Shown here one piece after another: positions 36,305 to 47,047 of a stretch of 64,000 bases of DNA. Where the stretch lies: assembly GCA_030148065.1 (NCBI GenBank), contig JASBUC010000013.1, forward strand, positions 1-64,000. The letters are read 5' to 3'. The notes beneath the pieces were generated by a model. The model searched no databases. It was not told where the DNA came from and saw only the letters and a list, made by a program, of their open reading frames with translations. Position 1 is the first letter of the stretch; the number at the start of each line of letters is the position of its first letter. The position numbers and the translations under genes are program-made. The DNA comes from Legionellaceae bacterium (GTDB lineage: Bacteria; Pseudomonadota; Gammaproteobacteria; Legionellales; Legionellaceae).

Positions 36305-37975
36305 TTAGTCCATTAACGGTCGATACTTCAGTCGCTTAGGGCTTGCAACATCACCTAAACGCTTCTTTCTATCCTCTTCATAATCGCTGTAATTCCCCTC
36401 ATAAAACGTGACCTTAGAGTCCCCTTCAAAGGCAAGAATATGTGTACAAATTCTATCTAAAAACCACCTGTCGTGTGAGACAACAATGGCGCTACCAGGA
36501 AAAGACATCAACCCTTCTTCAAGTGCTCTCAATGTTTCGACATCTAGATCATTAGACGGCTCATCCAATAATAAAACATTGCCGCCGCGCTTTAGTAATT
36601 TTGCCAGATGAACACGGTTTCGCTCACCCCCAGATAAATTGCCAATTAATTTTTGCTGATCGCTACCTTTAAAATTAAATCGAGACACATAGGCTCTGGA
36701 AGCCATTTCATAGCGACCAACTTGTATTAAGTCTAGGCCATCGGAGACTTCTTGCCATACAGAGTTCTTATCATCCAAATGATCTCGATGTTGATCAACA
36801 TATGAGAGTTGCACTGTTTTTCCAAGCCGTATGCTGCCCTCATCTGGCTCAAGTTGCCCTGTAATCAGTTTAAGAAACGTTGATTTACCAGCCCCATTTG
36901 CACCAATAACACCAAGGATGCTTCCCGCTGGTAACAATAGATTCAGATCATCAAACAAGAATTTCTCATTGAATCGTTTCTGAAGATGATTCACTTCCAA
37001 AACCAGCTCACCTAAACGCTCTCCAGGTGGAATGTAGATTTCATTAGTCTCTTGACGCTTTTGAAATTCTCGAGAATTTAGTTCTTCAAAACGATGGATC
37101 CTCGCTTTGTTCTTTGCATGCCGTCCCTTCGGGTTTTGGCGGACCCATTCAAGCTCAGCTTTCACTGCACGCTGGTGCGCCTTCTCTTCGCGTCCCTCTT
37201 GCTCAAGGCGCGCTTCCTTTTGGGAAAGCCAGGCAGTGTAATTACCTTTAAATGGAATGCCCTCTCCCCGATCAAGCTCTAAAATCCACTCAGCAACATT
37301 ATCTAGGAAGTAGCGATCGTGGGTTACTGCAATCACCGTTCCTGGGTATTTTTCCAAAAATTGCTCAAGCCAAGCAACACTCTCAGCATCTAAATGGTTG
37401 GTCGGCTCATCAAGTAGTAAAACGTCAGGGTTTGAAAGAAGGAGCTTACATAAGGCTACCCGTCTTTTCTCCCCTCCAGATAACGAACTGACTGTCGTAT
37501 CCCAAGCAGGCAAACGAAGAGCATCAGACGCCATTTCTAATTTTCGCTCAACATCCCAAGCACCAAGCGCCTCAATTTGATTCTGCAATTCCGCCTGCTG
37601 ATCGAGCAAGCGTGCCATCTCATCATCAGACATGGGCTCAGCAAATCGACAGCTAATCTCATTGAACTCATCCAACAGCGCTTTCGTTTTTGCAATACCT
37701 GCCTCAACATTGGCACGCACCGTTTCTGATTCATCCAGCATTGGCTCTTGGGCTAAATAGCCAATTTCAATGTCTTTTTCGACCTTCACTGTGCCATCAA
37801 TTTCTTTATCAATGCCTGCAATAATTTTTAAAAGGCTTGATTTTCCAGATCCATTTAAGCCCAAAACACCAATTTTAGCACCTGGTATAAAACTCAAAGA
37901 AATGTCTTTTAGGATGGTTCTTTTAGGGGCTACTGTTTTGCTAACCCCTGTCATAGTAAAAACATATTGACTCAT
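36305..37975 (-). CDS. ettA: Energy-dependent translational throttle protein EttA (ABC-F)
   Basis: 556 residues from the ATG at 37975 (MSQYVFTMTGVSKTVAPKR), matching the family start; an ATG 36 bases upstream would overlap the preceding gene. EttA binds the ribosomal E site and gates the first peptide bond according to ATP level. Two ABC cassettes: GLNGSGKSS, LSGGEKRRVALCKLL and LLLDEPTNHLD, then GANGAGKST, LSGGERNRVHLAKLL and LLLDEPSNDLD. The arm and linker (EGREEKAHQRAVKAELEWVR) and the long region between cassettes fit EttA, not Uup. No membrane domain. AAGG lies ten bases before the start. Confidence 0.96.
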   Translation of the reverse strand: MSQYVFTMTGVSKTVAPKRTILKDISLSFIPGAKIGVLGLNGSGKSSLLKIIAGIDKEIDGTVKVEKDIEIGYLAQEPMLDESETVRANVEAGIAKTKALLDEFNEISCRFAEPMSDDEMARLLDQQAELQNQIEALGAWDVERKLEMASDALRLPAWDTTVSSLSGGEKRRVALCKLLLSNPDVLLLDEPTNHLDAESVAWLEQFLEKYPGTVIAVTHDRYFLDNVAEWILELDRGEGIPFKGNYTAWLSQKEARLEQEGREEKAHQRAVKAELEWVRQNPKGRHAKNKARIHRFEELNSREFQKRQETNEIYIPPGERLGELVLEVNHLQKRFNEKFLFDDLNLLLPAGSILGVIGANGAGKSTFLKLITGQLEPDEGSIRLGKTVQLSYVDQHRDHLDDKNSVWQEVSDGLDLIQVGRYEMASRAYVSRFNFKGSDQQKLIGNLSGGERNRVHLAKLLKRGGNVLLLDEPSNDLDVETLRALEEGLMSFPGSAIVVSHDRWFLDRICTHILAFEGDSKVTFYEGNYSDYEEDRKKRLGDVASPKRLKYRPLMD

Positions 37976-37977
37976 AA

Positions 37978-38424
37978 TTATACTGCCTTGCCAGAGGGTT
38001 GTCGTTGCCAAACTTGAGTTCGACCTAATAATGGCATGCCTATGAATCCGCGTACTTCAATTTTTTTATCAGATAGTTGTTTCATAACGCAACGATATTC
38101 CTTGCCAGACTTGGGATCTAAGATACTGCCCCCCTCATAAACATTATCCGTTTTTGCTTTCATCTCTTTCAGAATAGTTAAACCAACAATGGGTTTGTTT
38201 TTATCAGCGCCGTGGCAATGAACACATAGACCTTTATCACCAGGCTCTTTGAAAACCTTAACAATGGTACCTTTAAGAGCGCCATCCACTTCTCTGATGG
38301 AAATAATTGCTCTTGGCTTTTTGGTTTTATCATCAATGGTTTTCCACTCGCCAACCGGTTGAAACGCACTACAGGCAAGAGAAACACCCATTAATAAAAT
38401 GAAGGTCGATAATTTTTTTTTCAT
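37978..38424 (-). CDS. DUF2147 secreted protein
   Basis: 148 residues with a signal peptide (about 1-20, MKKKLSTFILLMGVSLACSA). The body matches DUF2147: VGEWKTIDD, ISIREVDGALKGTIVKVF, then CVHCHGADKNKPIVGLTIL and GSILDPKSGKEYRCVMKQL, ending with the RGFIGMPLLGRTQVW segment. This is a beta-barrel family, periplasmic or outer-membrane-associated, of unknown function. The two central Cys are a family feature; here they read CVHCH, which formally matches a haem c attachment site. It ends two bases before ettA begins, so the two are probably cotranscribed. Confidence 0.85.
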   Translation of the reverse strand: MKKKLSTFILLMGVSLACSAFQPVGEWKTIDDKTKKPRAIISIREVDGALKGTIVKVFKEPGDKGLCVHCHGADKNKPIVGLTILKEMKAKTDNVYEGGSILDPKSGKEYRCVMKQLSDKKIEVRGFIGMPLLGRTQVWQRQPSGKAV

Positions 38425-38523
38425 AAGATCCTCAATAAAACAACACTAAAATACGAATTTGACTTGGTTTTTGTGCCTAAGGTAGGCAAGATAATAGGTA
38501 TTCCTTCTACACTGTTGCGACAA

Positions 38524-39033
38524 ATGACTCAGCGCTTAACGTTGTTTTTGAAAAAGCACCTAAAAATACTCTCAATAAGCCTATGCTGTCTGTCGCTTCT
38601 CTCAATCATTTATTGCCTTAAACAACTGACATCATTTAATTATACGATAGTTCCCCCACCGGTTCTAGAGAAAAACAAACCGGTGCTAAAAGCAAACAAA
38701 CCGTTGAAACAGCTCAAAGATCTGCCTGTTTTTGGTAATTATTTACCCAAAGAGCACAATATTCCAAACACCTTGCTTGATTTAAAACTCTTAGGGATCT
38801 TAAAGTCCTCACAGCCTAAAAATTCACAAGTCATCATAAAACTTAGCAATAACAAAGAAAAACTCTTCCATTTAAATGATGTTTTGCCAGGCAATGCAAA
38901 AATTATTAGAATTGATGACAATCATATTTTAATCAACCGTAATGGCAGCGTAGAGCAACTGGTTCTTGATAAACAAAAGCTTATCTTTGACAAACCGCTA
39001 CCCCCTATGGATGTGAACAACCATGACTCGTAA
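38524..39033 (+). CDS. gspC: Type II secretion inner-membrane protein GspC
   Basis: About 169 residues from the ATG at 38524; the frame is open from a TTG at 38464, and the start is not certain as no ribosome site is clear. It has one N-terminal membrane segment (LKILSISLCCLSLLSIIYCL, about 13-32), a Pro/Lys-rich periplasmic linker and a homology region (LPVFGNYLP, then TLLDLKLLGILKSS, VIIKLSNNKEKLFHLNDVLP, and ILINRNGSVEQLVL) that docks onto the secretin GspD. There is no PDZ domain, as in short LspC-type proteins. No other gsp gene is in the window, consistent with the scattered type II loci of Legionella. Confidence 0.85.
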   Translation: MTQRLTLFLKKHLKILSISLCCLSLLSIIYCLKQLTSFNYTIVPPPVLEKNKPVLKANKPLKQLKDLPVFGNYLPKEHNIPNTLLDLKLLGILKSSQPKNSQVIIKLSNNKEKLFHLNDVLPGNAKIIRIDDNHILINRNGSVEQLVLDKQKLIFDKPLPPMDVNNHDS

Positions 39034-39379
39034 CTACTTTCGACTTTTCCTTATTATTGTTTTATCTCTTCTTGGCTTAGGCTGCAGTGAGCTAGAGTTT
39101 AAAGAGGGACAGGAGAACTTTTTAAAGCAAGACTACCGTAGTGCTTTTATTCGTCTAACACCTGCAGCAAGAGCAGGTAATCCACAAGCGCAATATGCCA
39201 TAGGCTACATGTACTACACAGGCCAAGGTACGGTAAAAGACCGTCAAAAAGCCAAAGAGTGGATTGAAAAGGCTGCAAAGCAAGGTAATAAGAATGCTAT
39301 TTCGGCTCTAACTCGCTTGCAAAACCAAGCACACTCCCCTTACCTTCCTTCCAGCAATCCAAAAATGCAACCTCTTTAA
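39023..39379 (+). CDS. Sel1-repeat lipoprotein
   Basis: 118 residues. A lipoprotein leader ends LGLGC (lipidated Cys at about 21). The body has two Sel1/TPR-like repeats: SAFIRLTPAARAGNPQAQYA with the IGYMYYTGQGTVKDRQKAKEW unit (cut here into two pieces) and the AAKQGNKNAISAL unit. Such repeats mediate protein contacts. It overlaps gspC by 11 bases, so the two are translationally coupled, suggesting a role with type II secretion or simple operon sharing. Confidence 0.85.
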   Translation: MTRNYFRLFLIIVLSLLGLGCSELEFKEGQENFLKQDYRSAFIRLTPAARAGNPQAQYAIGYMYYTGQGTVKDRQKAKEWIEKAAKQGNKNAISALTRLQNQAHSPYLPSSNPKMQPL

Positions 39380-39534
39380 AATCAGTGATTGCCCTCATGC
39401 TATTTTTTTTGTACCTTTTGCTAAGGTCAGGCTTGCTTGATCAGCGTCACCCTATCTAGCTAACTGTTACAGACATGGATGAAGATAGGCAGTTTTATAG
39501 CCCCTGGGGGCCAACTTATAAAGGATTTAATATC

Positions 39535-39966
39535 ATGCTTCGTTTTACAAAGATTTGTGTTTTAGGGCTTGCAGCAATCAGTACTCAAGCGTTTAGTGAA
39601 AACTGTGGCCAACTGCACGTATTACTCAGTAACCACACCAACGATGCCTGTAACCTAGTCGCTCAAACACTCATTCATGGGCAACTAGAATCAGGAAGTT
39701 CCATTCCTACCTACATTCCTGCTAAAACCGATGCTAAGAGTTTTTCCCTGGCGCAAATGGGGTATGGCCCAGATATTTTATTAACATACCAATGTGGTGA
39801 TGGCAAAAAAATTACCTTTGAATCACAACAAGCTTCCTGCTACTACAAAGCTGGAGAAATCAAAGGCAACTTACTCGATGCAACAAATATGGATGGCTTT
39901 AACCAAATCCAAACGGGTGATTATAATGGCAAAGCCGGCATCATCAGTTGGGTCTTTGAAGATTAA
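39535..39966 (+). CDS. Small secreted Cys-containing protein, unknown function
   Basis: 143 residues from the ATG at 39535, preferred to the ATG at 39475 since it has AAGGA nine bases upstream and begins a signal peptide (MLRFTKICVLGLAAISTQAF, cleaved near SEN). The mature part has four Cys, likely two disulfides, and a beta-rich pattern with Gly/Asp-rich ends (DGFNQIQTGDYNGKAGIISW). No family recognised. It ends three bases before tadA begins. The 155-base gap after the Sel1 lipoprotein holds no clear promoter or terminator. Confidence 0.7.
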   Translation: MLRFTKICVLGLAAISTQAFSENCGQLHVLLSNHTNDACNLVAQTLIHGQLESGSSIPTYIPAKTDAKSFSLAQMGYGPDILLTYQCGDGKKITFESQQASCYYKAGEIKGNLLDATNMDGFNQIQTGDYNGKAGIISWVFED

Positions 39967-39969
39967 AGT

Positions 39970-40428
39970 ATGAATAACTCCCTTGACCGTCAGTATATGA
40001 AAAATGCTCTTACACTTGCAGAGCTTGCTGCGGCAAGGGGGGAAGTACCGGTTGGTGCCGTTATTACCATTAATGCTCGACAAATTGGCGAGGGGTTTAA
40101 CCAGCCAATAGAAAATAATGATCCCAGCAGTCATGCCGAATTAAATGCCATACGACAAGCCTGCCAGGCGATGGAAAATTATCGCCTGCCTGGTGCAACC
40201 CTTTATACAACGCTAGAACCCTGCCCTATGTGCGCTGGTGCCATCATTCATGCTCGAATTAAACGACTGGTCATTGCGACCGCCGATCCTAGAACAGGGT
40301 GTTGTGGCAGTGTGTTTAATTTAACAAACAGCGCCCCACCCTTTAATCACAAAGTAAGTGTCGAGTTTGGACTCTTAGCAGAAGAAAGCGCCTCGCTGCT
40401 TAAACAATTTTTTAAAGCCAGGCGATAA
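39970..40428 (+). CDS. tadA: tRNA-specific adenosine deaminase
   Basis: 152 residues. It converts A34 to inosine in tRNA-Arg (ACG). Zinc site: HAELNAIRQA (about 55-64) and PCPMCAGAIIHARI (about 84-97). EVPVGAVI and DPRTGCCGSVFNL are TadA hallmarks that separate it from other deaminases. It ends one base before the convergent guaA stop, so no terminator separates them. It differs from the disrupted exported deaminase at 4998, which lacks the TadA-specific GCCGS segment. Confidence 0.95.
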   Translation: MNNSLDRQYMKNALTLAELAAARGEVPVGAVITINARQIGEGFNQPIENNDPSSHAELNAIRQACQAMENYRLPGATLYTTLEPCPMCAGAIIHARIKRLVIATADPRTGCCGSVFNLTNSAPPFNHKVSVEFGLLAEESASLLKQFFKARR

Positions 40429-41979
40429 TTATTCCCACTCAATGGTCGCAGGTGGTTTGCCAGAAATGTCATAAACAACGCGTGAGACCCCCGGCACTTG
40501 ATTAATAATTTTGGTTGAAACCTCATTTAAGAATGAATGTGGAAGTTCTGCCCAATTAGCCGTCATAAAATCGCTGGTCTCAACCGCTCTAAGGGCAATA
40601 ACATATTCATAACGCCTAGCATCCCCCATGACTCCCACTGACTTAACAGGGAGAAAGACTGCAAAGGCTTGACTGGTCTTCTGATAAAAGCCCTCATTTA
40701 CCAGTGCCTGTAAAAAGATGTGATCAGCCTGCTGGAGTATTTCGATAAACTCTTTTTTTATCTCTCCTAAGATCCGAACACCAAGACCAGGGCCTGGAAA
40801 CGGGTGACGATTTAACAAGCTTTTTTCTAAGCCTAAATAAGCCCCTAAACGCCGCACTTCGTCTTTAAATAACTCTCTTAGTGGCTCAATCAATTTAAAG
40901 TTTAAGCGATCAGGTAGGCCACCAACATTGTGGTGTGACTTAATGACTTGGGAGGACTGACTTGCTTTTGACGACTCAATCACATCAGGGTAAATGGTCC
41001 CTTGCGCTAACCAACGAACGCCATTTAGTTTCTCTGCTTCTTGTTCAAAAACATCAATAAATTTACCACCGATAATTTTTCGTTTCGCCTCTGGACAGGA
41101 AATGCCGGCAAGACTCTTTAAAAAAACCTCCTTGGCATCTACCAATACGACATTAAGCTTAAAATGTTCACGAAATGTCGCCATTACTTCGTCGGCTTCT
41201 CTGTGTCGCAACAGTCCAGTGTCAACAAAAATACACGTCAGTTGTGGACCAATTGCTTTATCAAGTAACAAGGCAACCACCGATGAATCAACCCCACCAG
41301 AGAGCCCAAGAATAACCTGGTCATCACCAATGCGCTCTTTAAGCTGTTCAATTAAAGTCTCTGCAATGGTCTCTACTTTCCACAAGGTTTCACAGGCACA
41401 AACCTGACAAACAAAGGACTCTAAGAGTGCCAAACCATTGTTGGTATGAGTGACTTCTGGATGAAATTGTATGCCATAGAGTTTTCGAGCCTCACAACTC
41501 ATTGCTGCAATCTCAAGATCATCTGTTCTAGCTATTGCACAGAAACCATCAGGCAATCTAGAGACGCGGTCTCCATGGCTCATCCAAACGTCTTCTACCT
41601 CAGAAAAATTCTGGTGCCAAAGAGCACTCTTAGCAAGCCTTGTTAATTTTGCATAGCCGTATTCACCAGCATGGGACGCAGAGACCTCACCCTTAAAGTG
41701 GTCAGCTAATAACTGCATGCCATAACAAACTCCCAAGATGGGCAACTCAAGCTCAATTAAGCGTGAATCAAACTTTGGCGCACCCTTGGCATTAACACTC
41801 TCAGGACCACCTGAGAGAATAATACCAGAGGCAGAAAACGTCACAATCGTCTCAAAGTCCACATCAAAGGGAAAAATTTCACAATAAACACCAAGCTCAC
41901 GCACACGCCTGGCAATTAACTGAGTATACTGTGAACCATAATCTAAGATTAGGATTTTACTTGAATGAATGTCTGACAT
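40429..41979 (-). CDS. guaA: GMP synthase (glutamine-hydrolysing)
   Basis: 516 residues, typical 515-525. It aminates XMP to GMP using glutamine and ATP. The amidotransferase domain shows ILSGGPESV, the nucleophile Cys in [13 protein letters not shown] (about 80-92) and [11 protein letters not shown]. The PP-loop domain has [17 protein letters not shown] (about 223-239). The C-terminal dimerisation domain ends PPATIEWE, the classic end. It follows guaB by three bases, the usual guaBA operon. Confidence 0.98.
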   Translation of the reverse strand: MSDIHSSKILILDYGSQYTQLIARRVRELGVYCEIFPFDVDFETIVTFSASGIILSGGPESVNAKGAPKFDSRLIELELPILGVCYGMQLLADHFKGEVSASHAGEYGYAKLTRLAKSALWHQNFSEVEDVWMSHGDRVSRLPDGFCAIARTDDLEIAAMSCEARKLYGIQFHPEVTHTNNGLALLESFVCQVCACETLWKVETIAETLIEQLKERIGDDQVILGLSGGVDSSVVALLLDKAIGPQLTCIFVDTGLLRHREADEVMATFREHFKLNVVLVDAKEVFLKSLAGISCPEAKRKIIGGKFIDVFEQEAEKLNGVRWLAQGTIYPDVIESSKASQSSQVIKSHHNVGGLPDRLNFKLIEPLRELFKDEVRRLGAYLGLEKSLLNRHPFPGPGLGVRILGEIKKEFIEILQQADHIFLQALVNEGFYQKTSQAFAVFLPVKSVGVMGDARRYEYVIALRAVETSDFMTANWAELPHSFLNEVSTKIINQVPGVSRVVYDISGKPPATIEWE

Positions 41980-41982
41980 AAT

Positions 41983-43512
<1,530 letters not shown>

Positions 43513-43571
43513 TTATTCTATTTTTAAATATTTACAAGCAATAACATCAAAAAAAGAACAGGACCCAGCCA

Positions 43572-44066
43572 ATGAGATTGTCATTTAAACAAAAAGTGCT
43601 CTGCAATCCAAAGCTTGCAAAGCTTGCTTTTAACTGCTGGCCGCCCTTATGGGGGACTGGTATATGGGTTAAGCACATTGCCAAAGACTACAAAGAAATT
43701 TCTGTGCTTTTAAAGTTAAAGTTCTACAACCGTAACTACATTGGGATCCACTTTGGAGGAAATTTATTTACCATGACCGATCCATTCTATACTCTGATGC
43801 TGTTTAAAAATCTCGGCAGTCACTTTTTTATCTGTGATAAATCAGCCAATATTGAGTTTATAAAACCAGGCAAGGGACTACTTCAAGCAACGTTTGTCAT
43901 CCAAGACAAAGACCTTACAACCATCAAAGAACAAACCCGTGATGGCTCACCACTCATCATGCCTATGACCGTTTACATAAACGATTATCAATCTGGTGAG
44001 TTAGTGGCAAAAGTCACTCGGGAGTTATTTGTTTCTCTTAAGCGAGCTTATAAAAAGTCAGTCTGA
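43572..44066 (+). CDS. DUF4442 hot-dog-fold protein
   Basis: 164 residues. The pattern RNYIGIHFGGNLFTMTDPFY (about 54-73) is the hallmark of the DUF4442 family, thioesterase-like hot-dog proteins. No catalytic acid of true thioesterases is certain. N-terminal WPPLWGTGIWV and C-terminal basic ends are typical. The molecular function is unknown; a role with acyl-CoA or fatty acyl groups is the family guess. It is divergent from guaB with an 116-base gap and no operon partner. Confidence 0.8.
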   Translation: MRLSFKQKVLCNPKLAKLAFNCWPPLWGTGIWVKHIAKDYKEISVLLKLKFYNRNYIGIHFGGNLFTMTDPFYTLMLFKNLGSHFFICDKSANIEFIKPGKGLLQATFVIQDKDLTTIKEQTRDGSPLIMPMTVYINDYQSGELVAKVTRELFVSLKRAYKKSV

Positions 44067-44209
44067 GTAGCAAAACGTCACAAAAAAGTTCTATTTATTA
44101 GGTTTTTAGACAAATACTTTTCAAAATTAACAGAGTTTGATATGTTCGAACCTAGAAGAACTGTTATGTCATACCCCTCAGGACGAGGACATCATAAGGA
44201 ATATGATAA

Positions 44210-44413
44210 ATGGCACAAAGGAAACAAAAGGTTAATTATGATCATCTGATTGATGAGGCGCTTGAGCTTATCAATACCCCTCCAAGTGAGGGCGAACTTG
44301 ACAAACTCTCATCAAAAGCCCGGAGAGCTTATGCGCGCACCAAACTTGAGACGATGATTGAAAAAAAACGCTTACAAGCTGAAATTTCAGATGGGTATGA
44401 ATACCTGGATTAG
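44210..44413 (+). CDS. Small acidic/basic helical protein, PA3496-like
   Basis: 67 residues, highly charged and helical, with a C-terminal KLETMIEKKRLQAEISDGYE segment that recalls the small PA3496-type proteins of Pseudomonas (RxxIExxxExxRLxxxxxDY), though the match is from memory and weak. AAGGA lies shortly before the ATG. The 143-base gap before it (44067-44209) has a short hairpin at about 44166-44192 and no firm promoter. It converges on serS, separated by 60 bases with hairpins and a dispersed repeat. Confidence 0.6.
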   Translation: MAQRKQKVNYDHLIDEALELINTPPSEGELDKLSSKARRAYARTKLETMIEKKRLQAEISDGYEYLD

Positions 44414-44423
44414 GGCTCTAAAA

Positions 44424-44449
44424 CCCATCGAACAAGGAAGAACGATGGG
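44424..44449. other. Hairpin between the small ORF and serS
   Basis: CCCATCG (44424-44430) and CGATGGG (44443-44449) form a 7-bp stem with a 12-base loop in the convergent gap. No T run follows on either strand, so terminator function is uncertain. Confidence 0.45.
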
Positions 44450-44451
44450 CA

Positions 44452-44472
44452 TAATGAGGTAGGACGAGTATA
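44452..44472 (-). repeat. Dispersed 21-bp repeat, copy after serS
   Basis: An exact reverse-complement copy of 4988-5008. It lies one base beyond the stop codon of serS (44474-44476), again at the 3' end of a minus-strand gene, and is related to the element ends at 2311 and 35701. Confidence 0.6.
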
Positions 44473-44473
44473 A

Positions 44474-45754
44474 CTAGCCTTTTTTAATGATGGTTTGCCC
44501 GCCCATATAGGGCTGTAAGGCGCTAGGGATCCTAATGTTGCCATCTTTATCCTGGTAGTTTTCCATGACTGCCACCAGGGTCCTACCAACGGCGAGTCCA
44601 GAGCCATTTAAGGTGTGAACGTAATGCGTCTTCTTTTCTCCCTTAATACGGTAGCGGGTTTGCATTCGCCTTGCTTGATAGCTAAGACAATTACTGCAGG
44701 AAGAAATCTCCCGGTAGGTTTCTTGGCTTGGAAGATACACTTCCAAATCATAAGTTTTTGTTGAGGTAAATGAGAGATCACCTCCACATAAAGCAACCAC
44801 ACGATATGCCAAGCCCAAAGATTGCAAAATTGATTCTGCATGAGATCTCAAGTTTTCCAAGGCCTCAAATGAACTTTTCTCATCAGAGATCCAAACCAAT
44901 TCAACTTTTTCAAATTGATGTTGCCGAATCATCCCCTTGGTATCTCGTCCATAGGAGCCTGCCTCGCTGCGAAAACAAGGCGTATGAGAAACAAATTTTA
45001 TTGGTAACTCTTTTTCATCAATGATGACATCTCTAACCATGTTAACTAAGGGAACTTCACCAGTGGAGGTTAAATAGTGCTCATGCTCACCTGATAATTT
45101 AAATAGGTCATCCTCAAACTTAGGTAATTGGCCACTGCCTGTTAAACTGTCTCGATTAACAATGTAGGGCACATAAAGTTCTTCATAGCCGTGTTCTTTG
45201 GTATGGGTCTCCAACATAAAGGCTGTCAGTGCTCTTTGCAGGCGTACTAAATCATTTCTTAGCACAACATAACGGCTGCCAGTGATTTTGGCGGCAAGAG
45301 AAAAATCCATCATCCCTAAGTGAAGCCCTAATTCATCATGGCTTTTGGCTGTAAAATCAAACGCCGGAGGCAGCCCAACGCGTTTGATCTCAACATTATC
45401 CTCTTCACTCGCCCCTAGTGGTACAGACTCATCAGGCAAATTAGGGATGGATAATAGCCATTGATGTTGCTTGGCAAGAACCTCATCTAACTGGGATTTT
45501 AATTGATGCATTCTGCTTGAGACGCCATTGACTTGCTCTAATAAGTCATCAACCTCTTCGCCCTTCGCTTTGGCTTGCCCAATTGACTTTGAAAGCGTAT
45601 TACGCTTGCTTTGTAACTCTTCGGTTTCAACTTGCAACGATTTTCTCTGCTGCTCGAGTTCAGAAAACTCTGTTGCCTGCAGTTGAAAACCTCTTGCCTT
45701 TAACCGCTCACTTACACTCTCAACATTCTCACGTAATAGCTTAATATCTAACAT
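44474..45754 (-). CDS. serS: Seryl-tRNA synthetase
   Basis: 426 residues, full length. It charges tRNA-Ser. The N-terminal antiparallel coiled-coil arm (about 25-105) is followed by the class II catalytic core: motif 2 FRSEAGSYGRDTKGMIRQHQ (about 265-284) and motif 3 GLAVGRTLVAVMENYQ (about 379-394). It ends PYMGGQTIIKKG. The stop codon touches a dispersed repeat. It follows lpxA by 27 bases; serS at the end of an lpxA operon is not the standard enterobacterial order. Confidence 0.97.
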   Translation of the reverse strand: MLDIKLLRENVESVSERLKARGFQLQATEFSELEQQRKSLQVETEELQSKRNTLSKSIGQAKAKGEEVDDLLEQVNGVSSRMHQLKSQLDEVLAKQHQWLLSIPNLPDESVPLGASEEDNVEIKRVGLPPAFDFTAKSHDELGLHLGMMDFSLAAKITGSRYVVLRNDLVRLQRALTAFMLETHTKEHGYEELYVPYIVNRDSLTGSGQLPKFEDDLFKLSGEHEHYLTSTGEVPLVNMVRDVIIDEKELPIKFVSHTPCFRSEAGSYGRDTKGMIRQHQFEKVELVWISDEKSSFEALENLRSHAESILQSLGLAYRVVALCGGDLSFTSTKTYDLEVYLPSQETYREISSCSNCLSYQARRMQTRYRIKGEKKTHYVHTLNGSGLAVGRTLVAVMENYQDKDGNIRIPSALQPYMGGQTIIKKG

Positions 45755-45781
45755 GTTCTACTCAATAACTATATGACAGGT

Positions 45782-46552
45782 TTATCGTACAATGCCGCGG
45801 CTAGAGGCTTTTAAGCCATCAATCAGAGCAACAATTTTAGCACTATCCAGACGCAGCTTTTCCAATTCATCTAACGCTTCAGAAACGGTCAAGCCATTTC
45901 TGAAAATAATTTTATAAGCGCGCCGTATAAGCTCAACATCGGTTTGACTAAACCCATGACGCTTTAACCCAACTCGGTTAATCCCACAACATCGTGGAGA
46001 CGCACCATCGACAATAACAAATGGTAATACATCTTTGGTGACATACGTTGCTTTTGCCACGAACGCATGAGCCCCTATATGACAAAATTGATGAACCGCA
46101 GCATACGCGCCAATGTTAACATGGCTGTCAACAATAACGTGTCCTGACAAGGCGGAATGATTGACCATAATAATGTGGTTAGCCAACCGGCAATCATGCC
46201 CAACATGAGTATGAGCCATAAAGAAGTTGTTATTACCAATGACGGTCTTTCCATCCCCTTTTGTTGTGCCCCGACTTATCATGCTGTATTCACGGATGAT
46301 GTTGTTATCACCAATAATTAGCCAAGTTTCCTCATCCTTGTGGGTTAAATCTTGCGGCACATCGCCAATCGAAGAAAACTGAAAAATTTGATTATTCTTA
46401 CCAATTTTACAAGGTCCTTTAATGACCGCATGTGACCCAATAACGGTGCCTTCATCAATTTCAACCTTATCACCGATGACAGACCAAGGTCCTATGGTGA
46501 CATTGTCAGCAATGGTAGCTCCTGGATGAATTTCAGCTCTGTTATCTATCAC
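45782..46552 (-). CDS. lpxA: UDP-N-acetylglucosamine acyltransferase
   Basis: 256 residues. It adds the first 3-hydroxyacyl chain to UDP-GlcNAc, starting lipid A synthesis. Left-handed beta-helix hexapeptide repeats fill residues 1-180 (IHPGATIADNVTIGPWSVIG and following). The catalytic His is in MAHTHVGHDC (about 121-130) and the HQFCHIGAHAFV segment follows. The C-terminal helical part has the family's GLKRHGFS. It overlaps fabZ by 11 bases. lpxB, usually next, is replaced by serS. Confidence 0.96.
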   Translation of the reverse strand: MIDNRAEIHPGATIADNVTIGPWSVIGDKVEIDEGTVIGSHAVIKGPCKIGKNNQIFQFSSIGDVPQDLTHKDEETWLIIGDNNIIREYSMISRGTTKGDGKTVIGNNNFFMAHTHVGHDCRLANHIIMVNHSALSGHVIVDSHVNIGAYAAVHQFCHIGAHAFVAKATYVTKDVLPFVIVDGASPRCCGINRVGLKRHGFSQTDVELIRRAYKIIFRNGLTVSEALDELEKLRLDSAKIVALIDGLKASSRGIVR

Positions 46553-47000
46553 TTTTTACTTCCTTAGCGGCACTTATTAAGTCTGCACTGCAAGCAAGAA
46601 CCCCGTTAACCATTGCTTTGCCATGAACCTTCCAAATGTCTCGTTTATGCTTTAGTGTCTCGATTTCAAGCTCTAACACATCACCCGGACGAACCACTTG
46701 CTTAAAGCGAGCATTATCAATGCCAGCAAAAAAGAACATGAGCTCCATCCCAGGCGCCACAACTTGAGATTTTGAGCATAACACCGCACTTGCTTGAGCC
46801 AAAGCTTCCAGAATTAGCACACCAGGCATGATTGGCTTACCTGGAAAGTGGCCTTGAAAAAAAGGCTCATTAATGGTGACATTTTTTATTGCCTTCAATG
46901 ATTTAAAGGGGCTGTATTCGAGCACCTTATCGACCAGAATGAAGGGAAAACGATGCGGGATTAAGTTTAAAATTTCTTCTATTTCAATTTGCTCGACCAT
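46542..47000 (-). CDS. fabZ: 3-hydroxyacyl-ACP dehydratase
   Basis: 152 residues. It dehydrates 3-hydroxyacyl-ACP in fatty acid elongation. The hot-dog fold is marked by LIPHRFPFILVDKVLE (about 13-28), the catalytic His in FFQGHFPGKPIMPGVLILEAL (about 47-67, cut here at FFQGHFPGKPIMPG) and the Glu in LILEALAQ. It overlaps lpxA by 11 bases and lies 47 bases after skp; lpxD is missing from this spot. Confidence 0.96.
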   Translation of the reverse strand: MVEQIEIEEILNLIPHRFPFILVDKVLEYSPFKSLKAIKNVTINEPFFQGHFPGKPIMPGVLILEALAQASAVLCSKSQVVAPGMELMFFFAGIDNARFKQVVRPGDVLELEIETLKHKRDIWKVHGKAMVNGVLACSADLISAAKEVKSDR

Positions 47001-47047
47001 GTTCTACCTATTATATTAATTTGGAAATCCATTTCCTATCCAATGCG

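Noticed and set aside
44145-44160. GTTCGAA reminiscent of a tRNA T-loop
   Set aside because: No acceptor, D or anticodon stem can be folded around it; no tRNA seen in the window.
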